DNA of 64,000 nucleotides, taken from the NCBI RefSeq assembly GCF_008630495.1, contig NZ_VWOJ01000001.1:124001-188000 (forward strand). Direction: 5' to 3'. The translations under genes and the position numbers were made by a program. Source of the stretch: Alkalicaulis satelles (GTDB taxonomy: Bacteria > Pseudomonadota > Alphaproteobacteria > Caulobacterales > Maricaulaceae). Of this stretch, positions 51,714 through 60,928 are shown piece by piece; the first letter of the stretch is position 1; the number at the start of each line of letters is the position of its first letter. Under the pieces are notes generated by a model. That model saw only the letters and a program-made list of their open reading frames with translations, was not told the origin of the DNA and ran no database searches.

Positions 51714-53174
51714 CTAGCGCCGCCAGAAGCCGGGGGTGAGCATGACCAGCACCACCAGCACTTCCAGCCGTCCGATCAGCATGGTGACGGTCATGATCCA
51801 TTTGGCGGCATCTGGCAGGGGGGCGAAATTGCCCGCCGGGCCGATGATGTCGCCCAGGCCCGGTCCGACATTGGCGATGGTGGTGGCCGCGCCCGAAATC
51901 GCCGTCACCGTGTCCAGCCCGGTGAAGGACAAGAGCACCGCTGACACGGCAAACGTGGCGAAGAACAGGAAGATGAACACGAACACCGAGCGCACGGTTT
52001 CCGGCGGCAGCACCGTGCCGCGATAGCGCACCGGCGCCACCATGTTCGGTCGCGTCATGCGCCGGATGTAGCTGGTCAGGGCCGAGAAAGCGATCTGGTA
52101 GCGGAAGATCTTCACCGAACAGGTGGTCGAGCCCGCGCAGCCGCCAATGAACATCAGCATGAAGAACACCGCCGCGCTGGCGCCCCCCCAGGCCCAGAAA
52201 TCAGCCGAGGCGTAGCCCGTGCCGGTCAGGATGGAGATCACATTGACCAGAGCCAGGCGCCAGGCGGGTTTGGCGCTGTCGTGGGCGATCTCCGGCGACA
52301 GGGTGATGATCAGGGTGAGCAGCGCGGCGAAGGCGGCGATCACCATCAAAAATCCGCGCGCCTGCACATCGGTGAGCAAGAGGTCCGGCCGTCCTTGCGC
52401 GGCGCGCACATAAAGCACGAATGGCAGGCCCGCGAGCACCATGAAGAGCGCGGCCACCAGATCGGCGTTCGTGCCCGCAAATGCGCTGAGTGATGCGTCA
52501 CGGGTGGAGAAGCCGCCGGTGGCGATGGTGGTCATGGCGTGATTGACTGCATCGAAAGCGCCCAGCCCCGCCCCCAGATAGGCCAGGAAACAGGCGAATG
52601 TCAGCGCCAGATAGATCAGCAGCACCGCCAGCGCGATCTGGCCCGCGCGCGGCAGCACCTTTTCGGACTTTTCTGAATTTTCCAGCCGGAAGAGCTGCAT
52701 GCCGCCAATGCCCAGCATGGGCCAGATGGCCATGGCCGTGACAATGATCCCGATACCGCCAATCCATTGCAGGATGGAGCGCCACAAAAGCAGGCCGCGC
52801 GGCAGATCATCCAGCCCGGTCAGCACGGTGGCGCCGGTGGTGGTGAGGCCCGAGGTGGTTTCGAAAATGGCGTCGGTCCAGCTGATCTCCATGCCCGACA
52901 GTTTCAGGGGCAGGGCGGCGGCAAACGCCAGCACCGCCCAGGCGCCGGCGGTCAGCAGGATGGCGCTGCGCGCGGTCAGCCGGTGCTCGGGCGAACGGCC
53001 CAGCAGCACCATGATGCCGCCAGCGCCCAGCCCCAGCATGGCCGAGCCGAAAAAGGCATGCGCCGAGGCGCCGTCATGATCGAGATCGGCCAGCGCAGGC
53101 GCCAGCATGCCCAGCGACAGGGCGCTGAGCATCACGCCAAGGGCGAACAGAACCGTGCGGGCGCTCTGGGTCAT
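51714..53174 (-). CDS. trkH: Trk-type potassium uptake protein TrkH
   Basis: A 486-residue inner-membrane K+ translocating subunit with about ten hydrophobic segments arranged as repeated M1-P-M2 units. Selectivity-loop-like sequences are visible: TTSGLTTTGATVLTGLD (about 109-125), MTTIATGGFSTRDASL, GGCAGSTTCSVKIFR and AATTIANVGPGLG. The regulatory subunit TrkA is not in the window. apaG lies just upstream (31-base gap) on the same strand. Confidence 0.93.
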   Translation of the reverse strand: MTQSARTVLFALGVMLSALSLGMLAPALADLDHDGASAHAFFGSAMLGLGAGGIMVLLGRSPEHRLTARSAILLTAGAWAVLAFAAALPLKLSGMEISWTDAIFETTSGLTTTGATVLTGLDDLPRGLLLWRSILQWIGGIGIIVTAMAIWPMLGIGGMQLFRLENSEKSEKVLPRAGQIALAVLLIYLALTFACFLAYLGAGLGAFDAVNHAMTTIATGGFSTRDASLSAFAGTNADLVAALFMVLAGLPFVLYVRAAQGRPDLLLTDVQARGFLMVIAAFAALLTLIITLSPEIAHDSAKPAWRLALVNVISILTGTGYASADFWAWGGASAAVFFMLMFIGGCAGSTTCSVKIFRYQIAFSALTSYIRRMTRPNMVAPVRYRGTVLPPETVRSVFVFIFLFFATFAVSAVLLSFTGLDTVTAISGAATTIANVGPGLGDIIGPAGNFAPLPDAAKWIMTVTMLIGRLEVLVVLVMLTPGFWRR

Positions 53175-53205
53175 GGTCCCGCAGTGCGCTCAACCACGCG
53201 AAAGG

Positions 53206-53598
53206 TCAATGCCGGGTGGTGGCGGCGAACGGGCAATCGAGCGCGAAGGCGGGTATGTCCGCGCTGAAGCGCCGGCCATCCTCGCTGCGGAAGATATAGG
53301 CGCCGCGCATGAAGCCCGACGGGGTGCGCAAGGGCGCGCCCGAGGTGTAGCGGAAGGCGTCTCCGGGACGGATGACAGGCTGTTCGCCGACAACGCCTTC
53401 GCCGCGCACCACTTCGGTGCGGTTGGCCGCATCGGTGATGCGCCATTCGCGCTCCATCAGCTGGACCGGCCCGCCGCCGGTGTTCTCGATCACCACGGTG
53501 TAGGACCAGACGAAGCGGCCGGACTGGGGATCGGATTCGGCCTCCAGAAAGGCCGGCTCGACCTTGATCACCACGCCGCCTGTCTCCTGCGTATACAT
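53206..53598 (-). CDS. apaG: ApaG protein
   Basis: A 130-residue single-domain protein with a fibronectin-III-like fold: VEPAFLEAESDPQSGRFVW, YTVVIENTG, VQLMEREWRITDA and the glycine-rich VVGEQPVIRPGDAFRYTSGAPL. ApaG influences magnesium/cobalt sensitivity and dinucleoside polyphosphate levels in enterobacteria, but its biochemical role is unsettled. The start MYTQETGG at 53598 corresponds to the family N-terminus; the long upstream open frame is an antisense shadow of the dCTP-deaminase-like gene. Confidence 0.92.
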   Translation of the reverse strand: MYTQETGGVVIKVEPAFLEAESDPQSGRFVWSYTVVIENTGGGPVQLMEREWRITDAANRTEVVRGEGVVGEQPVIRPGDAFRYTSGAPLRTPSGFMRGAYIFRSEDGRRFSADIPAFALDCPFAATTRH

Positions 53599-53755
53599 GT
53601 CCGTCTCCCGACAGCGCCCCCGGATGATGAGTTCACACCCGCGCGGCCTGCGAATCAAGCGCTTCCCGCCGCGCTGCGAACTGGACAGGCCCCGCCGGGC
53701 TGCAGACAGTAAACGGCCCGCCCCCGGACCGATTCTGGCTGATCGAGACCTTGCC

Positions 53756-54775
53756 ATGAGCGCCAAACCCAGCGGCGTCCTGCCCGACCAGGCCCTTGAG
53801 GCCGCCTTTGAGGCGGGCTGGATCCGTGCGGGCCGTGCGCTGGAGCCGGGCCAGATCCAGCCCGCCAGCCTGGATTTGCGCCTGGGCCGCAAGGTCTGGC
53901 GGCTGCGCGCCAGCTTCCTGCCCGGCCCGGGGCGCACCGTCGCGGACCGGCTGGGCGACAATATCGTCATGCATGCGCTCGATCTTGATGATGGTGCGGT
54001 GCTGGAAACGGGCTGCGTCTATCTGGCCGAGCTGGAGGAGAGCCTTGAGCTGCCCGCCGATCTGACCGCGGCGGCCAATCCCAAGAGCTCCACCGGGCGT
54101 CTGGACGTGTTCACCCGGGTGATCGGGGACGGTTCTACGGCGTTCGACCAGCTGCCGGCCGGCTATAAAGGCCCGCTCTATGTGGAGATTTCCCCGCGCA
54201 CGTTTTCGGTGCTGGCCCGGCCCGGCGACCGGCTGACCCAGCTGCGCTTGCGCCGGGGCGAGCACGCCCCGCTTCGCTCGATCACGCTGTCGGTGGACGT
54301 GCTCAATGGCGGCGGCCCGGCGGGCTGGCGCGCCCGGCGCCACAGCCCGCTGGTGGACCTGTCAGGCGTAGGCGCCCATGAGGCCGCGCGCTTCTGGGAG
54401 CCGCTCTACGCCGAGGACGGCCGCATCGTGCTCGATCCGGGCGAATTCTACATCCTGGCCAGCCGCGAAGCGGTGAGCGTTCCGGTGGACGAGGCGGCCG
54501 AAATGGCGCCGGTGGCGCTGGAGATCGGCGAGTTTCGCGCCCACTACGCCGGCTTTTTTGATCCCGGTTTCGGCGTCGCCGAAGCCGGCGGGGCGGGATC
54601 GCGCGCGGTGCTGGAAGTGCGCGGGCGCGACGTGCCCTTCATCCTCGATCACGGCCAGGCCGTGGCGCGTCTGGTCTATGAGCCCATGGCCGGCGGCGTG
54701 CGTCAGCCCTATGGCGCGGCCGGCTCGAATTATCAGGCCCAGGGCCTGAAGCTTTCCAAGCATTTCAAAAGCTGA
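53756..54775 (+). CDS. 2'-deoxycytidine 5'-triphosphate deaminase-family protein (two-domain Dcd)
   Basis: A 339-residue protein of the dCTP deaminase/dUTPase fold, which would make dUTP from dCTP for dTMP synthesis. It is about twice the length of ordinary Dcd (near 190) and appears to hold two related halves: IQPASLDLRLGRKVWRLRASF ... NPKSSTGRLDVFTR ... PGDRLTQLRL in the first, and a second set from about residue 190 ending GGVRQPYGAAGSNYQAQGLKLS. The segment PKSSTGRLDVFTRVI matches the Dcd active-site region (S-S-x-x-R). The single-chain duplicated form is typical of alphaproteobacteria. The ATG at 53756 is divergent from apaG. Confidence 0.85.
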   Translation: MSAKPSGVLPDQALEAAFEAGWIRAGRALEPGQIQPASLDLRLGRKVWRLRASFLPGPGRTVADRLGDNIVMHALDLDDGAVLETGCVYLAELEESLELPADLTAAANPKSSTGRLDVFTRVIGDGSTAFDQLPAGYKGPLYVEISPRTFSVLARPGDRLTQLRLRRGEHAPLRSITLSVDVLNGGGPAGWRARRHSPLVDLSGVGAHEAARFWEPLYAEDGRIVLDPGEFYILASREAVSVPVDEAAEMAPVALEIGEFRAHYAGFFDPGFGVAEAGGAGSRAVLEVRGRDVPFILDHGQAVARLVYEPMAGGVRQPYGAAGSNYQAQGLKLSKHFKS

Positions 54776-54781
54776 GGGCGC

Positions 54782-55195
54782 TCAATCCTCGGCAGGTTTC
54801 CCGCGCAGGGCCTTGGTGCGGCTGCGCGCCGCCTTGGCCGCTTTCTGGCGTTTGATGGAGGCGAGGCTGGGCCGGGTCGCCTTGCGCGGCTTGGGCTTGC
54901 GGCTGGCCTGCAGGATCAGGGTGCGCAGGCGCTCGCGCGCGGCCTCGCGATTGCGCGCCTGGGAGCGGTGCTCGCTGGCATGCAGCACCAGCACGCCCTC
55001 AGCCGTGATGCGCGACCCGGCCAGCCGGATAAGGCGCTGTTTGAGCGCTTGGGGCAGATCGCTGGCGGCCAGATCAAAGCGCAGCTGCACGGCGCTGGAC
55101 GTGGTGTTCACATGCTGGCCGCCCGGACCGGAGGCGCGCACGAAGCGCTCCTCGATCAGGCGTTCGTCAATCATGATCTCGTCTGTGATGCGCAT
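54782..55195 (-). CDS. arfB: Ribosome-rescue peptidyl-tRNA hydrolase ArfB (YaeJ)
   Basis: A 137-residue release factor that hydrolyses peptidyl-tRNA on stalled, stop-codon-less ribosomes. The catalytic GGQ is at residues 25-27 (ASGPGGQHVNTTSSAVQLRF). The basic C-terminal tail (KPKPRKATRPSLASIKRQKAAKAARSRTK in part) inserts into the empty mRNA channel. The frame is open to 55474, but the ATG at 55195 fits the family. It starts five bases after the stop of the MFS gene and is probably in its operon. Confidence 0.92.
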   Translation of the reverse strand: MRITDEIMIDERLIEERFVRASGPGGQHVNTTSSAVQLRFDLAASDLPQALKQRLIRLAGSRITAEGVLVLHASEHRSQARNREAARERLRTLILQASRKPKPRKATRPSLASIKRQKAAKAARSRTKALRGKPAED

Positions 55196-55200
55196 GAGGC

Positions 55201-56523
55201 TCAGCCTGACACAGGCTTGAGGCTCAGCGCCAGCGCGGCGGCGATCAGGCATATGATCCCCAGTCCGGCGATAGCCAGCGGACCAAAGGCGCCGAAGGCC
55301 GCGCCGGCCAGCGCGCCAAACACCAATAGCAAAACCCCGATCACCGTGTTGGAGACAGCTGTGTAGGCCGCGCGCGTTTCTTGCGTGGCCAGATCGACCA
55401 CATAGGTGGCCCGCCCCAGCCGCACGCCCTGATGGGCGAAGGCCAGAAGGAAGAGGGCGACGGCGTGAAACCATATGCTGTCAGCCAGCGCGGCGTCCGC
55501 CAGCCCGGCGCCGGCCACCAGCGCGCAGGCGAGCGCCGCCGTCACCCCTGCGACCGCCAGCACCCAGCGCGCCGATGTGTCAGCCGACCGCCCCCAGGCC
55601 CAGCCGCTGGCGAAACCGGCGGCGCTGGACGCGATGAGGAAGGCGCCCAGCCCGGCCAGATCGGTTCCGGTCAGGGATTGCGCGTAAGCCACGAAGAAGG
55701 GCGGCAGGAGAGAGGTGGCCATGAAGAAGGCGCGCGCCAGCACGAAGCGGGCGAAAGCCGGATCGGTTCTCAGGAGGGCAAGCTGTGCGAAGGCTTCGGG
55801 GATGGCGTTGGCGCCGCCTTGCGTGGCGCCGGGCGCTTCGGCGAGCTGGAGATAGGCGAGCGCGGCGATGACCCACAGCACGCCGCCAGCGGCCAGGATC
55901 AGCGCGATTACGGACGGCTCGGTTTCCGGCGCGGCGATCAGCAATGCGCCAAAGCCCAGCGCGGCAAGGCCCGAGAGCGAAGAGGCATAGCCCGACACCG
56001 CCCCGCGCCGCGTCTTGGACACGGTCTTGCCCAGCACATCCTTGTGACTGACCGAGCAGAAGGCGCGCGCCAGCGCGAACAGAGCCAGCAAGCCGATCAG
56101 CGCCCAGCCCGCCGCCTCGCCCTCCAGCGCCAGCGCGGCCAGCGCCATGGCGAACAGGGCCAGGGCCTGTCCGATAGCGCCGCCCGCCCAGACGAATTTG
56201 CGCCGCTCGCGTTCGCGAATCCAGCGCGCGATGAACAGCTGGGGCAAGAGGGAGCCGGCCTCGCGCACCGGGGCGATGAGGCCGATGAGATAGCCCGGCG
56301 CGCCGAGACCTGAGATCAGCCAGGCCAGCGTCAGCTTGGGGTCCACCAGCCGGTCGCCGCTCTTGGTCAGCGCCAGGGCGATGGCGGAGAAGACGAAATT
56401 GCGCGGCTGATGCCGGCAGGCGTCCTCGGGAATGTCCTTGCATACCCGCGCCTCGGCGTCGTCATAGAGCGCTTCATAGATGCGCGCGGCCAGCTGGTCA
56501 GCCGGGGCGGGGCGGGCGGTCAT
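55201..56523 (-). CDS. MFS transporter
   Basis: A 440-residue inner-membrane protein with about twelve hydrophobic segments and a soluble N-terminal stretch of about 60 residues (IYEALYDDAEARVCKDIPEDACRHQPRNF) before the first helix. A basic loop between helices reads ARWIRERERRKFVW. There is no typical MFS D-R-x-G-R-R motif, so the subfamily and substrate are unclear. The ATG at 56523 is divergent from serS. It is followed by arfB on the same strand. Confidence 0.8.
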   Translation of the reverse strand: MTARPAPADQLAARIYEALYDDAEARVCKDIPEDACRHQPRNFVFSAIALALTKSGDRLVDPKLTLAWLISGLGAPGYLIGLIAPVREAGSLLPQLFIARWIRERERRKFVWAGGAIGQALALFAMALAALALEGEAAGWALIGLLALFALARAFCSVSHKDVLGKTVSKTRRGAVSGYASSLSGLAALGFGALLIAAPETEPSVIALILAAGGVLWVIAALAYLQLAEAPGATQGGANAIPEAFAQLALLRTDPAFARFVLARAFFMATSLLPPFFVAYAQSLTGTDLAGLGAFLIASSAAGFASGWAWGRSADTSARWVLAVAGVTAALACALVAGAGLADAALADSIWFHAVALFLLAFAHQGVRLGRATYVVDLATQETRAAYTAVSNTVIGVLLLVFGALAGAAFGAFGPLAIAGLGIICLIAAALALSLKPVSG

Positions 56524-56657
56524 GGGCGAATCCCTGAAATGCAACGCCCGCCATTCAAGCACACCGGGCGGGCCGCGCCACGGTGGACGCACCCGCGCGG
56601 CTTCTGTATCACCCGGCCAGCCCTCTTTTTTTCCGTCTGATCCCGAGTCGCTCCGCC

Positions 56658-57932
56658 ATGCATGATATCCGCCTGATCCGTGACAATCCGGGCGCGTTCG
56701 ACGCTGCCATGGCCCGCCGGGGCCTGACGCCGCAGGCTGAACGCCTGATCGATCTGGACGCGCGCCGCCGTGAGGCCACCACGCGCCTGCAGGAGCTGGA
56801 GACCCGGCGCAATGCAGCCTCCAAGGAAATCGGCATCGCCAAGGGACGCGGAGACAATGACCGCTTCGAGGCCCTGCGCGCCGAGGTGGAGGCGCTGAAA
56901 GGTGAGATGGAGCGCTGCACTGGCGAGGCGGCCAGCGCTGAAGAGGTGCTCAATCAGGCCCTCGCCGCCCTGCCCAATACGCCCGCCGACGACGTGCCCG
57001 ACGGGGCGGACGAGCACGACAATGAGGAAGTGCGCGGCTGGGGCGAGCCCCGGACGATGGATTTCGAGCCTGCCGACCATGTCACGCTGGGCGAGCGCCT
57101 GGGCCTGGATTTCGAGCGCGCCGCGGCCATGTCGGGCGCGCGCTTTGCGGTGCTGCAGGGCCCGCTCGCCCGGCTGGAGCGCGCGCTGGGCCAGTTCATG
57201 CTGGACATGCACACGACAGAGTACGGCTATCGCGAGACCAGCGTGCCGTATCTGGTGCGCGATGACGCCCTGTTCGGAACCGGCCAGCTGCCGAAGTTCG
57301 CTGAAGACCAGTTCCGCACCACCAATGACTTCTGGCTCATCCCCACCGCCGAGGTGCCGCTGTCGAACCTGGTGCGCGAGGCCATCCATGCCGAGGGTGA
57401 TTTCCCCATCCGCCTGACCGCGCTCACCCCCTGTTTCCGCTCCGAGGCTGGGTCGGCGGGGCGTGATACGCGCGGGCTGATCCGCATGCACCAGTTCCAC
57501 AAGGTGGAGCTGGTCTCCATCACCACGCCCGAGCAGTCTGACGATGAGCTGGAGCGCATGACGGGATGCGCCGAAGCCGTACTGCGCGCGCTGGAGCTGC
57601 CCTACCGGGTGATGGCGTTGTGTTCGGGCGATATGGGGTTCGCCGCGCGCAAGACCTATGATCTGGAGGTCTGGTTGCCCAGCCAGAAGACCTATCGCGA
57701 GATCAGCTCGTGCTCGAACTGCGGCGACTTCCAGGCCCGGCGCATGAATGCGCGCTTCCGCCGCGAGGGCGAGAAGAAGCCGGACTTCCTGCACACCCTC
57801 AACGGCTCGGGCGTGGCCGTGGGCCGCGCGCTGGTGGCGATCCTGGAAAACCACCAGAACGCCGACGGCTCGGTCACCATCCCGGCGGCCCTGCGCCCCT
57901 ATATGGGCGGGGTTGAGGCTATACGTCCGTGA
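56658..57932 (+). CDS. serS: Serine--tRNA ligase
   Basis: A 424-residue class II synthetase that charges tRNA-Ser and tRNA-Sec. The N-terminal antiparallel coiled coil (about 28-105; [21 protein letters not shown] in part) binds the long variable arm. Motif 2 is [27 protein letters not shown] (split), and motif 3 is [18 protein letters not shown]. The ATG at 56658 ([11 protein letters not shown]) is the family start. It lies upstream of surE-pcm, an arrangement common in alphaproteobacteria, but separated from them by a 180-base palindromic element. Confidence 0.96.
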   Translation: MHDIRLIRDNPGAFDAAMARRGLTPQAERLIDLDARRREATTRLQELETRRNAASKEIGIAKGRGDNDRFEALRAEVEALKGEMERCTGEAASAEEVLNQALAALPNTPADDVPDGADEHDNEEVRGWGEPRTMDFEPADHVTLGERLGLDFERAAAMSGARFAVLQGPLARLERALGQFMLDMHTTEYGYRETSVPYLVRDDALFGTGQLPKFAEDQFRTTNDFWLIPTAEVPLSNLVREAIHAEGDFPIRLTALTPCFRSEAGSAGRDTRGLIRMHQFHKVELVSITTPEQSDDELERMTGCAEAVLRALELPYRVMALCSGDMGFAARKTYDLEVWLPSQKTYREISSCSNCGDFQARRMNARFRREGEKKPDFLHTLNGSGVAVGRALVAILENHQNADGSVTIPAALRPYMGGVEAIRP

Positions 57933-57961
57933 TGGGTGCTCGTATCGCTCCCGTCCTGCTT

Positions 57962-58073
57962 TCCCGGCCGAGCGGAGCGAGAGCCGGGACCCATCCTGCG
58001 GGCCTTCCCGCCGCTGCAGCGGCTGACAGTCATGGTGGATGGATCCCGGATAGCCGCTGCGCGGCTTCCGGGA
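57962..58073. repeat. REP-like composite palindromic element between serS and surE
   Basis: Two inverted repeats share a TCCCGG end motif: TCCCGGC-N14-GCCGGGA (57962-57989) and a long hairpin TCCCGGA...CCGGGA (58044-58073) whose arms contain AGCCGC/GCGGCT around TGC. Between them is non-coding sequence. The pattern resembles dispersed REP/BIME-type elements; no second copy was seen in this window. Confidence 0.55.
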
Positions 58074-58115
58074 AGGCAGACTTCGCCCGTCGCGCCAGAC
58101 CCTTGAGAACCCATC

Positions 58116-58892
58116 ATGATCCCTGACAATCCGCGCATTCTTCTGGTCAATGATGACGGCGTGCATGCGCCGGGGCTGACGGTGCTCGAAGAGATCGCGC
58201 GCACCCTGTCCGATGATGTGTGGATCGTCGCGCCCGAGGGCGAGCAATCGGGCATGAGCCGGGCGCTCACCCTGACCGCGCCCTTGCGCGTGCTGCAGCT
58301 GGGCGAGAAGCGCTTTGCGGTCTCGGGCACGCCCACCGACTGCGTGCACATGGCCGTGCAGACCATCATGGCGGGCAAAAAGCCCGACCTCCTTCTGTCC
58401 GGCGTCAATTCAGGCCAGAACATCGCCGAGGACGTGACATTCTCCGGCACGGTGGCCGGCGCCATGCAGGGCGTGCAGTTCGGCATCACCTCCATCGCCC
58501 TGTCCCAGGCCTATGGCTTTACAGGGCGGGACGCGATCCGCTGGGAGACCGCGCGCGCCCACGGGCCGGCCATCGTCCAGAATCTCCTCTCGGCCACGTG
58601 GAGCGAGAACGTTCTGATGAACGTCAACTTCCCCGACCGCGCGCCGGACGATGTGGCGGGGGTGGAGGTGACGGTTCAGGGCATGCGCGACCATAATGTG
58701 GTCCACGCCGAAAAGCGTATGGATCTGCGCGGGCGGGAATATTTCTGGATGGGGTTTTCGGGCAAGAAGTCCGACCCGGCGGTCGGCACCGATTTGCGCG
58801 CCATCTATGAGGGACGCATCTCCATCACCCCGCTGCATCTCGATCTGACCCATCACGACACCCGCGCGCGGCTGGAGCAGGCCCTGAAATGA
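58116..58892 (+). CDS. surE: 5'/3'-nucleotidase SurE
   Basis: A 258-residue metal-dependent nucleotidase acting on nucleoside 5'- and 3'-monophosphates, linked to stress survival. The metal site [13 protein letters not shown] (about 8-20) has the Asp pair, and [17 protein letters not shown] and [22 protein letters not shown] follow. The start is an ATG behind the palindromic element, and no strong ribosome site is seen. Its stop overlaps the pcm start (ATGA), so surE-pcm are coupled. Confidence 0.95.
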   Translation: MIPDNPRILLVNDDGVHAPGLTVLEEIARTLSDDVWIVAPEGEQSGMSRALTLTAPLRVLQLGEKRFAVSGTPTDCVHMAVQTIMAGKKPDLLLSGVNSGQNIAEDVTFSGTVAGAMQGVQFGITSIALSQAYGFTGRDAIRWETARAHGPAIVQNLLSATWSENVLMNVNFPDRAPDDVAGVEVTVQGMRDHNVVHAEKRMDLRGREYFWMGFSGKKSDPAVGTDLRAIYEGRISITPLHLDLTHHDTRARLEQALK

Positions 58893-59536
58893 CCGGCGCG
58901 CCGGACACCCGCCTGATCCAGCTGGTGATGGCTCTGCGCTCTGCCGGGGTGTCGGACAAGCGCGTGCTGGCCGCCATCGAGCGCACGCCGCGCGCCCTGT
59001 TCGTGCCGGAAGGCTTTTCCGATCAGGCCTATGAGAACCGCGCCCTGCCCATTGATTGCGGCCAGACCATCTCCCAGCCCTTCGTGGTTGCGGCCATGAC
59101 CGAGGCGCTGCAGGTCGATGACCGCTGCAAGGTGCTCGAGATCGGCACCGGCTCGGGCTATCAGGCCGCCGTGCTGGCCCGGCTGGCCCGGCGGGTCTAC
59201 ACCATCGAGCGCTACCGCACGCTGGCGCGCGAGGCGGAGGCGCGCTTCGCCGCGCTGCGCCTGACCAATATCGTCCAGCGCACAGGCGACGGCACCAAGG
59301 GCTGGCCCGAGCAGGCGCCGTTCGACCGGATCATGGTGACAGCCGGCGCGTCAGAGCGCCCGGATGGGCTGCTGGCGCAATTGAAGCCGGGTGGCGTGTG
59401 CGTGGCGCCGGTGCAGAACGGCCCGGTCCAGACCCTGATGCGCTATCGGCGCGGCGAGGACGGGCCGCTGCACGAAGAAGCCCTGTTCGATGTGCGCTTC
59501 GTGCCGCTGGTGCCCGGCGAGGCCAAGGCGCTTTAG
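58889..59536 (+). CDS. pcm: Protein-L-isoaspartate O-methyltransferase
   Basis: A 215-residue SAM-dependent repair methyltransferase for isoaspartyl damage in proteins. The SAM loop is [18 protein letters not shown] (about 85-102), preceded by the active-site segment [17 protein letters not shown] and followed by [10 protein letters not shown] and [10 protein letters not shown]. Translationally coupled to surE. Convergent with purB. Confidence 0.95.
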   Translation: MTGAPDTRLIQLVMALRSAGVSDKRVLAAIERTPRALFVPEGFSDQAYENRALPIDCGQTISQPFVVAAMTEALQVDDRCKVLEIGTGSGYQAAVLARLARRVYTIERYRTLAREAEARFAALRLTNIVQRTGDGTKGWPEQAPFDRIMVTAGASERPDGLLAQLKPGGVCVAPVQNGPVQTLMRYRRGEDGPLHEEALFDVRFVPLVPGEAKAL

Positions 59537-59541
59537 GGCGG

Positions 59542-60846
59542 TCAGGCGTCAGCGAACACCCGCGCGAAAATCGTATCTACATGGCGAAGGTGCCAGGCGT
59601 CATCAAAGCATGCCGCGATGCCATCCGCGCCCAGTAGCGCCATCACGTCCGTATCGGCCTTGAGATGGTCGATCAGGCGCCCGCCTTCGTCCCAGGTCTT
59701 CATGCCGTTGCGCTGGACCAGCCGGTAGGACTCCTCGCGGCTGGCGCCGGCCTGGGTCAGGGCCAGCAGCACGCGCTGGGAATTGTGGATGCCGCCAAAG
59801 GCGTCCAGATTCTCTTTGCAGCGATCTGCATGCACGATCAGCCCTTCGATCATGGAGGCGGTCCGGTGCAGGGCGAAATCGAGATGCACGCACGCATCCG
59901 GCCCGATCCCGCGCTCCACGCTGGAATGGGAGATGTCGCGCTCGTGCCACAGGGCGACATTCTCCATGGCCGGCGTCACGGCTGAACGCACCAGGCGGGC
60001 GAGACCGGTCAGGTTTTCGGTCAGGATCGGATTGCGTTTGTGGGGCATCGCTGACGAGCCCTTCTGCCCGGGGGAGAAATACTCCTGCGCCTCACGCACT
60101 TCGGAGCGTTGAAGGTGACGCACCTCCACCGACAAATTCTCGATCGCCGAGGCGATCAGGCCCAGGCAAGCGAAGAAGGCCGCATGGCGGTCGCGCGGGA
60201 TCACCTGGGTGGAAATGGGCTCCACGGTGAGACCGAGCTTCTTTGCAACGTGGGCCTCCACCGCCGGGTCCACATTGGCGAACGTGCCCACCGCGCCGGA
60301 TATGGCGCAGGTGGCGATCTCGGCGCGTGCTGACACAAGACGCGCCCGGTTGCGGGCGAATTCAGCATGAAAACGCGCAAATTTGAGACCCATCGTGGTC
60401 GGTTCGGCATGAATGCCGTGGCTGCGCCCGATGCAGATGGTCGTCTTGTGCTCGAACGCGCGCGCTTTCAGCGCCGCCATGACACGGTCCATCCCCTCCA
60501 GCAGGAGGTCCGCGCTACGGGTCATCTGGACGGCCAGGCACGTGTCCAGCACGTCCGAGCTGGTCAGGCCCTGATGGACAAAGCGCGCCTCTTCGCCCAC
60601 CAGCTCTGAAAGATGGGTGAGGAAGGCGATGACGTCATGCTTCACCTCGCGCTCGATCTCGTCGATGCGCGCGATGTCAAACTCCATGTCCCTGGCTTTC
60701 CACACGGCTTTGGCGGCCGAAGCCGGGACGACGCCCAGTTCGGCCAGCTTGTCGGTGGCGTGGGCCTCGATCTCGAACCAGATACGGTAACGGCTCTCGG
60801 GCGACCAGATGGCGGCCATTTCAGGACGGGTATAGCGGGGGATCAT
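59542..60846 (-). CDS. purB: Adenylosuccinate lyase
   Basis: A 434-residue fumarase/aspartase-superfamily enzyme that acts twice in purine synthesis (SAICAR to AICAR; adenylosuccinate to AMP), releasing fumarate. It shows MIPRYTRPEMAAIWSPESRY at the N-terminus, IGRSHGIHAEPTTMGLKFA (catalytic His), and the signature GSSAMPHKRNPI with catalytic Ser near residue 260. Length is normal. It is a single gene, downstream of and on the same strand as an MFS transporter. Confidence 0.96.
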   Translation of the reverse strand: MIPRYTRPEMAAIWSPESRYRIWFEIEAHATDKLAELGVVPASAAKAVWKARDMEFDIARIDEIEREVKHDVIAFLTHLSELVGEEARFVHQGLTSSDVLDTCLAVQMTRSADLLLEGMDRVMAALKARAFEHKTTICIGRSHGIHAEPTTMGLKFARFHAEFARNRARLVSARAEIATCAISGAVGTFANVDPAVEAHVAKKLGLTVEPISTQVIPRDRHAAFFACLGLIASAIENLSVEVRHLQRSEVREAQEYFSPGQKGSSAMPHKRNPILTENLTGLARLVRSAVTPAMENVALWHERDISHSSVERGIGPDACVHLDFALHRTASMIEGLIVHADRCKENLDAFGGIHNSQRVLLALTQAGASREESYRLVQRNGMKTWDEGGRLIDHLKADTDVMALLGADGIAACFDDAWHLRHVDTIFARVFADA

Positions 60847-60928
60847 GACGCCTCGGCGCGCTGGCAGATGACAGGACAGGGCGCGGGCATACGCCGCGCG
60901 CAGGCGCGGGGCAAGCCCGGGGCGGCGC

